From: Candidatus Aquivivens invisus
GTDB lineage: Bacteria; Omnitrophota; Gorgyraeia; Aquiviventales; Aquiviventaceae
Assembly (NCBI GenBank): GCA_001804415.1
Contig: MHGA01000041.1
Coordinates: 1-59,925, forward strand
Length of the DNA stretch: 59,925 bases
Direction of reading: 5' to 3'
Position 1 is the first letter of the stretch, and each line of letters starts with the position of its first letter. Both the position numbers and the translations under genes were made by a program. Shown here piece after piece: positions 51,295 to 59,532 of this stretch. The notes under the pieces are model-generated. The model ran no database searches and was not told the DNA's origin. It worked only from the letters and a program-made list of their open reading frames with translations.

Positions 51295-52314
51295 TCAGCG
51301 TTTCGATACCAGGCGATAGACGACGGGCCGCGTCGTCGACTTCTCGACGACCCGTTTGCCCACGAGCGGGCGCAGGACTCGATACACCTGCACCCGTTCG
51401 ACCCCCAGCAAGCGCTGCAGCTCTTCGACCGTCATGCCCTGCCGTCCGCGTAGCTCAAGCAGGAGCCGCTCCTGCTGCCGGGTCAGCGAGAGGCCCTTGG
51501 CTGAAGGCGGGAGTGCGAGCCGTTCAATCCGTTGGGATGTGCGGCCCAGCGTGTCCAGGACTGCCAGCGCGACGTACTCCAGCCACGAAGTCAGATTCTC
51601 ATTTTCTTTGCGAACCCGTTGAAGGGCGTGATAGTAGCCCTCATGATCTTCTTGAAAATACTGGTCCACGGCAAAGAGGTGTTGCGTATCAAAACCTCGG
51701 TGGTAGAGCACCCAGGTTGCCAGCGCCCGAGCCACTCGGCCATTGCCATCTCGGAATGGGTGCAGCCTCGCAATCTCGTAGTGGGCACAGGCGGAGGCAA
51801 TAATCGGGTGTGTAGAGCTGGCGGTCATATCAAGCCATTGCGCTAACGCCTCAGTACCTGGAGCGGCCGCTCCGGGTCCTGGCGGCTCGTAGACCACCCG
51901 ACCGGCTGACATGATGACATTGCGCGATCGCTTGAACGCACCCACCTGGGCGGGCGGCAGCAGACCGGTTGTGACGAGCCGGTGGAGCCGCAAGATCCCC
52001 TCCACCGTAATCCGCTTCCCTTGGGGCTGGCGCGCAATCCAACGCAGCACCGCGAAATAATTGAGGACCTCCTGCTTGGCTCGATCGGTCGCGGATACCT
52101 GCTTGGCTCCTGCCAACGCTTCAACCTCAGGGAGGGTCAGCGGGTTGCCTTCGATGGCGGTGGAAAAGTGGGCCCGCCGTACCAGCGCGTCTAACCGAAT
52201 GCTCTCCAGCCAGGCCACCTGGACCGGGGCGGCCTGAATCTTTGTCCGGAGCGCTTCGGCCTCGCTGATTCGCGCGAGTAGTACCTCTGTGATGGTGTAC
52301 GGCGGCTGATACAT
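51295..52314 (-). CDS. Fic family protein (class II) with C-terminal winged HTH
   Basis: Inhibitory motif STAIEGN, Fic motif HPFRDGNGRVAR, C-terminal GMTVEELQRLLGVERVQVYRVLRPLVGKRVV. Confidence 0.92.
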   Translation of the reverse strand: MYQPPYTITEVLLARISEAEALRTKIQAAPVQVAWLESIRLDALVRRAHFSTAIEGNPLTLPEVEALAGAKQVSATDRAKQEVLNYFAVLRWIARQPQGKRITVEGILRLHRLVTTGLLPPAQVGAFKRSRNVIMSAGRVVYEPPGPGAAAPGTEALAQWLDMTASSTHPIIASACAHYEIARLHPFRDGNGRVARALATWVLYHRGFDTQHLFAVDQYFQEDHEGYYHALQRVRKENENLTSWLEYVALAVLDTLGRTSQRIERLALPPSAKGLSLTRQQERLLLELRGRQGMTVEELQRLLGVERVQVYRVLRPLVGKRVVEKSTTRPVVYRLVSKR

Positions 52315-52389
52315 CTTGTGTATCCTTTGTGTATCACCAGTGTAGCCGAACTAACCGAGGGACGCAACAAGAAACGGGTGAGCGGGCCG

Positions 52390-52510
52390 GGGAGCAAGGC
52401 CGAAGGCCCCGGATCAGTCCGCCTGATGCGCCTGCCGGGCACATCAGCGTGGGGCGCCAGTTGGACAAGCACCGATTCCTCAGAAATTGGTCCTGTGCCG
52501 TACGCGGCGG
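52390..52510. repeat. Structured intergenic repeat S, copy 1
   Basis: ccccggatcagtccgcctgatgcgcctgccgggcacatcagcgtggggcgccagttggacaagcaccgattcctcagaaattggtcctgtg; matches 56221-56340. Confidence 0.8.
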
Positions 52511-52523
52511 AGGCCCCTCAGCG

Positions 52524-53360
52524 CTAGGAATCAACCTTGAGGCGATGGTATCTTGAGTCGACGATCTCAGTAAACTTGCCTCGAAAAGCGGCCGGCAGAC
52601 GGTTGGCCTCGATCAGCTGCTTCATGCGACTGAGCTTGCCGACGAATTTCTGATAGCGGACTTTCTCCGGGATTTCCAAGGTGTCCGCGAATGCGTCGAC
52701 ATCATTCCGTGTGAGGTGGTTCCGTTTCCCATGCAGCGTCAGCGCAGAGTCTTCCTCGCCCGGGATGACCAGCTTGGTGCACACCAGATCGTACGCCGGA
52801 GCGAGACGAACCCCATCACCTTGGTACGTGATCGAATAGTTTTGAAAATGCGCATCGCCATTGCCGATCAAAAAGTTCAGGACGACACGCTCAAAGAACA
52901 GCTGTACGTCCAGCCCTGGCACGGCAGAAATGTCTTTCAGCTTCTTGCCGATCTCTTCCAGAGACCCTGCGTACTTATCCTTCTTCTCGAGGATTTGGTA
53001 GAAATTCTCTTGGTGGATCTTTTCCTTCCCAACCCGATCAAAGCGCTTGACCACATAGGCCAGGGTCTTGTCTGTTAAGGGTAAGAGGCAATGCGGTGGC
53101 ACCTCGATCTCCAGCTCCATCGCGATATCCATGCAACAGTTCTCGTTTTCCGGGACATGGGGATACTGTTGGATCTGCGGCTTCAGAATGTACTCCCCGC
53201 CTTCCACGACCGGAACCAGTTCAGCTTGAGATTTATTGAGTTGGAGCGATAATTTCGGTTGGACGCCGGAAATGGACATCTTCCCCACCATGGCTTGTGC
53301 GCGCAGCGGGATGTCCATGAGGGACAACGGAATGGTAGGCTCTACATCGAGATTGAACAT
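52524..53360 (-). CDS. hipT: HipT-like Ser/Thr kinase (short HipA, kinase core only)
   Basis: Gly-rich loop region MSISGVQPKLSLQL; YILKPQ; FLIGNGDAHFQNYSITYQGDGVRLAPAYDLVCT catalytic and metal-binding motifs; lacks the HipA N-domain, which is encoded by the next ORF upstream. Confidence 0.88.
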   Translation of the reverse strand: MFNLDVEPTIPLSLMDIPLRAQAMVGKMSISGVQPKLSLQLNKSQAELVPVVEGGEYILKPQIQQYPHVPENENCCMDIAMELEIEVPPHCLLPLTDKTLAYVVKRFDRVGKEKIHQENFYQILEKKDKYAGSLEEIGKKLKDISAVPGLDVQLFFERVVLNFLIGNGDAHFQNYSITYQGDGVRLAPAYDLVCTKLVIPGEEDSALTLHGKRNHLTRNDVDAFADTLEIPEKVRYQKFVGKLSRMKQLIEANRLPAAFRGKFTEIVDSRYHRLKVDS

Positions 53361-53400
53361 GGCCTTGACCGATGTTACGTCAACCATCGTGCACCCGCCC

Positions 53401-53742
53401 TTACTCTTCAGCTTTATGCACGGTCACCGCACCAATCGTATCTGCCGTGGTCGCCAGGAGAATGCCGAACGCATCCTGCGCATCGATCTTGGCGGTAGCG
53501 CTCACAATCGCCAGGTACCATCCCTCAGGCAAGAGACCCCGAAAGAAGCTGAACAGCTCTCGCGATTCGTAGGGCTCCTCGCGCAATGGCAGCGACATCG
53601 AGATGGGCGCTCCCGTGCGCAGGTACGCGGGATCGTACTGGAACTGGTACCCCGTCGCCGTCTCTGATAAGTAGCCGGCAACCTGATCCTTGTACTTAAC
53701 CTTGGCTCTTCGAAACGACTCTGGGCTCATGGTTCGACACAA
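53401..53742 (-). CDS. hipS: HipS-like protein (detached HipA N-terminal domain)
   Basis: VAGYLSETATGYQFQYDPAYLRTGAPISMSLPLREEPYESRELFSFFRGLLPEGWYLAIVSATAKIDAQDAFGILLATTADTIGAV. Confidence 0.88.
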   Translation of the reverse strand: MCRTMSPESFRRAKVKYKDQVAGYLSETATGYQFQYDPAYLRTGAPISMSLPLREEPYESRELFSFFRGLLPEGWYLAIVSATAKIDAQDAFGILLATTADTIGAVTVHKAEE

Positions 53743-53923
53743 TCTCCAGATGATGCCCGAGGAATTTCAAGACCTGGTTCACCTTATCGAGGCGGACACT
53801 GGGCTTGCCCTGTTCGAGGTCGCGAATAAACCGCAAGCCGACCCCCACTCGTTTTGAAAATTCCACTTGAGTGAGTCCGGATCGCTTGCGCAGTTCCTTG
53901 ATCTTCTTGCTGAGTGGAGTCAT
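53696..53923 (-). CDS. hipB: HipB-like XRE antitoxin
   Basis: MTPLSKKIKELRKRSGLTQVEFSKRVGVGLRFIRDLEQGKPSVRLDKVNQVLKFLGHHLEIV; overlaps hipS. Confidence 0.9.
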   Translation of the reverse strand: MTPLSKKIKELRKRSGLTQVEFSKRVGVGLRFIRDLEQGKPSVRLDKVNQVLKFLGHHLEIVSNHEPRVVSKSQG

Positions 53924-53945
53924 GCTATCAATTCTATATCATATC

Positions 53946-54066
53946 AGGTATAATTTCAAGCCTATAATACATTAACTATACCCTTAATGATATAACAATA
54001 TTAGTACTATACCCTATAAGGTATACATTTTGTGCATTGAAATGTAAATAGGCTCTAAAGGGTATA
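53946..54066. promoter_or_regulatory. AT-rich hipBST leader with putative HipB operator boxes
   Basis: AGGTATA (53946), TATACCC (53977), TATACC-N6-GGTATA (54008-54025), AGGGTATA (54059). Confidence 0.55.
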
Positions 54067-54235
54067 ATTATACGCTTGGTGAGCTGGTGTCTGTGACGTC
54101 CAACGCCAGACTGGAGCGCCACCAGAGCCCTCTCGTGTGGAGCCCGGACATGGCGGAGGCTGCCGAGCAGCCGCCCCACATGATCTTCCTCTCCCCATCC
54201 CTCGTGGTCTACCGCAGGCGCCGTCGGTTCAACCT

Positions 54236-55102
54236 TCAAGCAAACAGCGTGGCGACCTGCGGACGAAGCTCCTCGATCACCGTCGTGTAGGGTGGGAGCT
54301 TCGGTACCAGCGGCCCGAGCCACTGCGTCCACGTCTGCTCCACGCCTGCCAGCATGGTCTCGGGAAAGAAGCTCTCTGGCCCTGTAAATGTCACGTCACG
54401 GATCGCGCACTTTTTGCGCAAGAACATGGAAAATTCCGACAGGTCGAGGCGATCTCGATAGGTGCCGAGGATCCTCCAGAGGTCGTAGTAGTCCCGCGCG
54501 CGGGAGCGCGCCCAGCCCCGACGTTCAAGGGCGCGCTGATGCTGCAGGATGGCCCGCAGCTTCTCCGCCACGATCTCCTCCAGCGGGTAGACCGGCACCT
54601 GGGCATTCAGCGGTTCGCCGTAGTCATGGAGCACAGCGCGCCGCAGCGGCGGTTTCAGCAACGGTTCATCCACTGCGATCTCGACCATCACGTGCGCCTG
54701 AGGCTGTCGGTGCCACGGGAACCGCGCCCGGATGTCGAAAGCCTCCTGGCCGCCCGGATGCGGCTCGCGCTCGACGTGCCGCTCGCAGACAATGTCGACA
54801 GGTACGTAGGGATCGAGGAGCTTGACCGCTTGGGTACAGGCCCCCCGCATCGCAGACTCCATCGCAGCACCCGTCGGGACGGATTCCACGGCGGTAAAGT
54901 CCAGATCCTCGGAAAAGCGGTAGTCGCCGAAGTAGCATTTCTTGAGGGCGGTGCCACCCTTGAACACCAGCGTGTCGCGCAGGGCCTCCACCTGGGTGAC
55001 ACCGGCCAGCACCCACGAGAGGAGATAATCGCGTTCGAGCACCTCCCACGGCAGGCCCAGCCGCGTACGGGCTTCCTGCAGGCGAGTGCGCAGCGGCTTC
55101 AT
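54236..55102 (-). CDS. abiEii: AbiEii family nucleotidyltransferase toxin
   Basis: LVFKGGTALKKCYFGDYRFSEDLDFTAV; YPLEEIVAEKLRAILQHQ; RARDYYDLWRI. Confidence 0.92.
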   Translation of the reverse strand: MKPLRTRLQEARTRLGLPWEVLERDYLLSWVLAGVTQVEALRDTLVFKGGTALKKCYFGDYRFSEDLDFTAVESVPTGAAMESAMRGACTQAVKLLDPYVPVDIVCERHVEREPHPGGQEAFDIRARFPWHRQPQAHVMVEIAVDEPLLKPPLRRAVLHDYGEPLNAQVPVYPLEEIVAEKLRAILQHQRALERRGWARSRARDYYDLWRILGTYRDRLDLSEFSMFLRKKCAIRDVTFTGPESFFPETMLAGVEQTWTQWLGPLVPKLPPYTTVIEELRPQVATLFA

Positions 55103-55962
55103 CCCACCGTCCCCGGGAGATTCACCTGGATCATCCAGCGGGCGTCATATGATCCGTGGCGTGGGCTGCTTGGATCGAGCACGCGGTAACCCTTCATGGG
55201 GACCGCCCCCAACGGCTCCAACCGGTCGGATGCGATCCCCTGCCGCTCCAAGATCCAGCCCAGGCGCTTGGCTGTGGCGGCGTCCAGCATGAGGGCATAG
55301 CGAATGATCCGCTCCACGTCGAGCTTGGGAGCCCGGACTTCAAAGCCATGGAGCACCTCGGCGAAGTCACCGCAGTATCGCGGCGCCATCAGCCCATCCA
55401 GGAGGGTCCGCTCCGGATCGGTGATCGCGATCCTGGACTCCTGCACCCAGACCTCCTCGATTCCGAAGAACCGCTCCGGCTTGACCTGCACGAATTGATA
55501 GGTCGCAGCACCCACTGGATAGCTTGCCCCTCCCTGCTTGCCTCCGGCAACCGCAGGCAGGTCGGTGCGGACCGCCTTCGCGCCACGTAGGCGGGGCACC
55601 GAGCGCGCGGAGGTCAGCACGAACACCCGCCGCGGCACCTGGTCCGTCAGCCCATGATGGCTCATCGCCGACCAGTGGCTGATCGCCGCCGGCTCAACCA
55701 GCGCCATCGCAATCTCGAACTCGTGCAGTGGGATCGTCCCTGGCACCGCGCCCGAGAGCACGTAGAGCCCCTTCTTCAACCGGACAATCCATCCAGATCG
55801 GGCGAGGTGATGCAGCGCCTCGCGAAAGTAGCCAGACGACAGGCCCACCGATGGAGCGACCCTGCGCGCTGCCTCAGCGGTGAAGACGCGTAGCCCTTCC
55901 GCCGACAGCTTCCTGACAAGTTCAACCCCTGATGTTGTATGGGTGAGCTGTTCTATTGTCAT
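55099..55962 (-). CDS. abiEi: AbiEi family antitoxin / transcriptional regulator
   Basis: wHTH GLRVFTAEAARRVAPSVGLSSGYFREALHHLARSGWIVRLKKGLYVLSGAVPG; ATGA overlap with abiEii (55099-55102). Confidence 0.88.
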   Translation of the reverse strand: MTIEQLTHTTSGVELVRKLSAEGLRVFTAEAARRVAPSVGLSSGYFREALHHLARSGWIVRLKKGLYVLSGAVPGTIPLHEFEIAMALVEPAAISHWSAMSHHGLTDQVPRRVFVLTSARSVPRLRGAKAVRTDLPAVAGGKQGGASYPVGAATYQFVQVKPERFFGIEEVWVQESRIAITDPERTLLDGLMAPRYCGDFAEVLHGFEVRAPKLDVERIIRYALMLDAATAKRLGWILERQGIASDRLEPLGAVPMKGYRVLDPSSPRHGSYDARWMIQVNLPGTVG

Positions 55963-56053
55963 GGCTTGTCCTTGATATAAAGTATACGTCAATAATTTGT
56001 TACTGTCAAACAATAGCCTGTAATAATATAGCTATGTAAGATTGGCCACGCAT

Positions 56054-56080
56054 AAAAAAACCCGGATCCACAGGGACCCG
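56054..56080 (-). terminator. Putative rho-independent terminator (minus strand)
   Basis: Minus strand CGGGTCC-CTGT-GGATCCG-GGTTTTTTT. Confidence 0.5.
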
Positions 56081-56220
56081 AGGGCTGCGAAACGCGAGGT
56101 TCCGCAGGGATGCAACCGTATGTATTGTGATCTAAAACTGGGGGTGCGTCAACCTCTGTTTCGGCCTCACCCCAAGTATGCCTGAATTCTAGCCTGAACT
56201 TTAATGTTCTGAAAGGGTTC

Positions 56221-56340
56221 GCAAATATGCCAGCCCGGATCAGTCCCACCTGATGCGCGGCGCGCATCAACGCTGGTGGGACTTCGCGAGGCGGCGCCAG
56301 TTGGGCAAGCGCCGATTCCTCAGAAATTGGTCCGGTGTCC
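56221..56340. repeat. Structured intergenic repeat S, copy 2
   Basis: caaatatgccagcccggatcagtcccacctgatgcgcggcgcgcatcaacgctggtggg...ggcgccagttgggcaagcgccgattcctcagaaattggtccggtg. Confidence 0.8.
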
Positions 56341-56371
56341 CCGGACTCTTGTGATTTTCCTTTCCATTCGA

Positions 56372-56956
56372 TCAGAACTCAGCGCAACCCACAGTGGGGA
56401 TCGGCTCCCTCGAGGGCTGGCAGTGGGCATCCGACGCTTCCAACAAGGAGGATCCGTCTTGGCCCGTCACCGACCGGTCCTCCAGCAGGCAATCGTCCGT
56501 CGGGGCGTGGGCAAAGGTGATGCCGTTCCAGGGGTAGAGTTGCTGCGTGCGTTTCCCCGCCACGTAGTCCGGCTCGTAGTCGGACCGCTCGAGCACGATG
56601 GTGGGGACTCCCCGTACCCGTACAAAATCCGTATTGGGCGTGCTGGACCCGCCGGCGAACAGGACCACCGACTTCCCCCTTTTCCACTGGATGGCTCGTG
56701 CCTGGCTGCCGTGTGATCCGGCTGCGAAGGTGAACACCGCTTCCTGAGACCCGTCCCCATCCAGATCGAGCAGTGAGGCCGCGCACATACTGTTGAAACC
56801 GCCCTCTTCTGCGATTGTTCGCTCGATGACACCCCGGACCTGCGACCTGTTCGGTGCGGATGCGGCCTGAACCCCTGTGGGGTGCAGTAGGAAGCCTAGC
56901 ATTCCCAGCGTGGCGACTATTCCCCCAATTTTCATTGACGATAGGTTTCCTGCCAT
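56372..56956 (-). CDS. Secreted protein with FG-GAP/EF-like calcium motif
   Basis: Signal peptide IGGIVATLGMLGFLLHPTGVQA; ASLLDLDGDGSQEAVFTF. Confidence 0.55.
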   Translation of the reverse strand: MAGNLSSMKIGGIVATLGMLGFLLHPTGVQAASAPNRSQVRGVIERTIAEEGGFNSMCAASLLDLDGDGSQEAVFTFAAGSHGSQARAIQWKRGKSVVLFAGGSSTPNTDFVRVRGVPTIVLERSDYEPDYVAGKRTQQLYPWNGITFAHAPTDDCLLEDRSVTGQDGSSLLEASDAHCQPSREPIPTVGCAEF

Positions 56957-56999
56957 TTGGCTGTGGATTGATGGATCAGGTCCTTGCGCTCAACAGCGT

Positions 57000-57296
57000 T
57001 CATTCTCCCACGTGATGCCAATCTTCTTCTTTCACACCCCGCAGGAAGGCGGCGATCTCCCTTATTGCGCCGTGTTGGTCTGCCCACTTGATATGTTCTT
57101 CAAGTCGACCCATCTTGAGCATCGCTGGCGTCTCATACCATGCAGCTGGAATCAACGGCGCTGGCAGCTCCCAGCCAAGACCGATTCGTTTACGATCCGG
57201 CAAGGATTCCCACAGCTGATTCCAGAGTGTCGGCTTAGGGCATGCACGCTCGTTTGCACGGCAGTAAGCAATGAGGCTATCAACCGTCTCGCTCAT
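57000..57296 (-). CDS. Conserved hypothetical protein
   Basis: 98 aa; MSETVDSLIAYCRANERACPKPTLWNQLWESLPDRKR...PLIPAAWYETPAMLKMGRLEEHIKWADQHGAIREIAAFLR, coding-like. Confidence 0.55.
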   Translation of the reverse strand: MSETVDSLIAYCRANERACPKPTLWNQLWESLPDRKRIGLGWELPAPLIPAAWYETPAMLKMGRLEEHIKWADQHGAIREIAAFLRGVKEEDWHHVGE

Positions 57297-57315
57297 GCGC
57301 AGATAGAAGGCGTTC

Positions 57316-57337
57316 CAAATATACCAGCCCAGATCAG
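57316..57337. repeat. 22-bp repeat caaatRtRccagcccRgaYcag (second of three copies: 56222, 57316, 59863)
   Basis: caaatataccagcccagatcag versus caaatatgccagcccggatcag and caaatgtgccagcccagaccag. Confidence 0.75.
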
Positions 57338-57397
57338 CTAGGCGGGCCGACGTAGGAGGTCTCCGATTTTCCCCTGCGCTTCCCTCAACGTGTCCCT

Positions 57398-57419
57398 TCG
57401 GAACCCGGTACGGGTTTTC
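57398..57419. repeat. Hairpin repeat CGGAACCCGGTACGGGTTTTCC (also at 59627)
   Basis: Identical in both copies; AACCCG-GTA-CGGGTT stem followed by T-tract. Confidence 0.75.
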
Positions 57420-57434
57420 CCCGGCTCCGGGTTG

Positions 57435-58778
57435 TCAACCAGAATGGCTGAGCTGGCGCTTCAGGAACTGCTCAATGATCGGCTGGACGACCCGCTCTTT
57501 GTGAAGCTCGAAATAATCGAACAACACCGTCAACTCAGAAACCGCTGCGTGAACCAAATCAACGAGCTTGGACTCGATATCCCCAAGGCGCTCTCGAACG
57601 CTGGTTTCCATTTCGTTCTCGACGCACACGCGGCGCTCGAGGCTGTCAAACCCCGCTGCTCGCTCCGGATGCGCGGCGGTCAGGACGCGCCCGCGCAGCC
57701 CGGTGTATCGGATCCGTACGACGACGTGCTCGTTCTCCTGGATTCCCAACGCCCCATACAGCCGGCGAATCCTCAAGAGCGTCTCAGCCGTCCGGACGAT
57801 GCGCGTATCCAGGAAAATCTTGCCTTCCGATCTGGTATCCTCAAACAGCGTTTTCAGCAGGAAAAACGCCAGGTCGCTTCTGAGCGCCCAGTAATCATAC
57901 TGCGACTTGTCATCCACGAGGACGCTGGCGCGGATGCCATCCTGATAGGCCTTCGGCTCAAACTCCGGTCGACTCATGACCACCCCAATCGGCCAGCCAA
58001 ACGCACGGATCTGCGTCTTCTCCATCGCTTGCCGCAGTTCCTGCTGTCTGACCCGGAGAGTCTCTCCGGTAGCGCGTCGCCAATAATCTTGCTGTGCATT
58101 GACCACTTTGTCTGGACAATACGCCGTGACCTCCATGAGGCATTTGTCCAGTTGGTTCGTCTTGGCCACCTGCACGGCTGCGCGGCGCTCCTGCTCGACC
58201 CAGGTATTCAGCTCCGCGTAGTCTTCGGCGACCTTCTGTTCCCCCGTCCTGGCCTTGCGGGACGGCCGCAGGATGATATCGAAGTCGCAATTGGCCGCCT
58301 TGGCGAACTTCCGAAGATAGTCCAGGGTGGGTTTTTCACGCCCGCTCTCGATGCCGGAGACAAACTGCTGGCTGCAGCCCAAGGCGCCGGCCAGCGCCTC
58401 CTGGGACAAGTTTGCTTCCTCCCGGCAGGACCGAAGCCTGGCCAATACATCGTTGGTGAACGGGTCCGGCTCGCGCGGTGCTTCCTGTCGCACGCGCACG
58501 CCGGCTTCGCGCAATTCTCGGAGATGGCGCTCATACGTCGCTCGCCAAAACGCCGCCTGATCCTTCGTCCATTCATCCTTGCTGATTTCACGTTGGATCG
58601 CACGGAATCGCCGGCAGAAAGCCAGCGGCGTGATGAGCGCGAAGACCTCATCAGGATCCTTGGTCCTGGCGAGCAGCTTGCCAGCCACCCGCGCAAACCT
58701 CGGGTTGCGGTCATCGACCAGGATGGCCTTGATGGTCTCGAACGGGAGCCGCAGATCCCAATACCAGTTGGTAGTCAT
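57435..58778 (-). CDS. Multi-domain XRE-type HTH protein paired with an AbiEii-like nucleotidyltransferase
   Basis: 447 aa from MTTNWYWDLRLPFETIKAILVDDRNPRF; central HTH RLRSCREEANLSQEALAGALGCSQQFVSGIESGREKPTLDYLRKFAKA; about 230 aa C-terminal domain with IRAFGWPIGVVMSRPEFEP and FFLLKTLFEDTRSEGKIFLDTRIVRTAETL; ATGA overlap with upstream gene. Confidence 0.8.
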   Translation of the reverse strand: MTTNWYWDLRLPFETIKAILVDDRNPRFARVAGKLLARTKDPDEVFALITPLAFCRRFRAIQREISKDEWTKDQAAFWRATYERHLRELREAGVRVRQEAPREPDPFTNDVLARLRSCREEANLSQEALAGALGCSQQFVSGIESGREKPTLDYLRKFAKAANCDFDIILRPSRKARTGEQKVAEDYAELNTWVEQERRAAVQVAKTNQLDKCLMEVTAYCPDKVVNAQQDYWRRATGETLRVRQQELRQAMEKTQIRAFGWPIGVVMSRPEFEPKAYQDGIRASVLVDDKSQYDYWALRSDLAFFLLKTLFEDTRSEGKIFLDTRIVRTAETLLRIRRLYGALGIQENEHVVVRIRYTGLRGRVLTAAHPERAAGFDSLERRVCVENEMETSVRERLGDIESKLVDLVHAAVSELTVLFDYFELHKERVVQPIIEQFLKRQLSHSG

Positions 58779-59470
58779 CGCGATACGTAGACTCGGTTGA
58801 GGCGATCGTAGATCTGATCCTCGAGGTGGCGAAGAATCCGTTTGGTGTCGCAGCCCGGTGCGACATCCAGCAGCGCAAACGCCGTATCCTGGCGCGTCAT
58901 CGCCTGCAGCCAGCGCGCCAGCCTGGCATAGTCCTCTCGGCCGAAATGCGCCGAGAACCACTCATGCAACGGGGCATGATGGACCGACAGATACCAGAGA
59001 TCAAACATGTCCTTGGCTTCCTGCCGACCCCCGGATAGCTCCTGCCCCGTAGATAGCGACTTGCTGCGCCACCCGATCACCGCGCGCAGCTTGCGCAGAT
59101 AAATGTCGTCAAGCGAGGCGATCCCATCCGGCCCGACCGGATGCAGCAAGCGGTCAACATCTTCGATCACGTCGACCTTGAGCAGATCCTTCGCGGTCAC
59201 CTGGAAATTATAGAAGGCCACTCCGGCCTGGCCCGACTTGCGCTGCTCCGAGATCAGCTTGGCGGAGAATCCTGTGGTTGCCGTGATTCGCTTGGCCAGC
59301 GTTCGATGAAGCGCCTTGGTCCACCGCTGGGTAAAGAAGTCCAGATCCTCCGAATCACGATGCCGGTAGCGCAGAGCTAACGCCGTTCCTCCAACCAGAT
59401 AGACCTTGCTGACGGAGGATACGACAGCTCGCAGGATCTGTTCCTGAGCCTTACGGAGTGCGTTCTTCAT
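58775..59470 (-). CDS. AbiEii-like nucleotidyltransferase
   Basis: VYLVGGTALALRYRHRDSEDLDFFTQRW; ASLDDIYLRKLRAVIGWRSK; EAKDMFDLWYLS. Confidence 0.85.
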   Translation of the reverse strand: MKNALRKAQEQILRAVVSSVSKVYLVGGTALALRYRHRDSEDLDFFTQRWTKALHRTLAKRITATTGFSAKLISEQRKSGQAGVAFYNFQVTAKDLLKVDVIEDVDRLLHPVGPDGIASLDDIYLRKLRAVIGWRSKSLSTGQELSGGRQEAKDMFDLWYLSVHHAPLHEWFSAHFGREDYARLARWLQAMTRQDTAFALLDVAPGCDTKRILRHLEDQIYDRLNRVYVSR

Positions 59471-59476
59471 ATGAGA

Positions 59477-59532
59477 CTAGCTATAGCTAGTAAACAAGAA
59501 ATAATATATCATAATACACAAGCTATAGCTAG
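59477..59532. promoter_or_regulatory. Pair of palindromic operator-like sites upstream of the NTase-XRE operon
   Basis: CTAGCTATAGCTAG (59477-59490) and AGCTATAGCTAG (59521-59532); identical 12-mers start 42 bp apart. Confidence 0.65.

Noticed and set aside
53401-53742. hipS as a frameshifted fragment of a normal hipA
   Set aside because: It has its own start, overlaps hipB, ends with a stop 13 bp before the hipT ORF, and matches known HipBST organisation; a tripartite system is the simpler reading, though read-level checking is still advisable.
56020-56040. TATAGCTAT near abiEi as a copy of the NTase-XRE operator
   Set aside because: Shares only a short AT-rich palindromic centre; too weak to claim the same operator.
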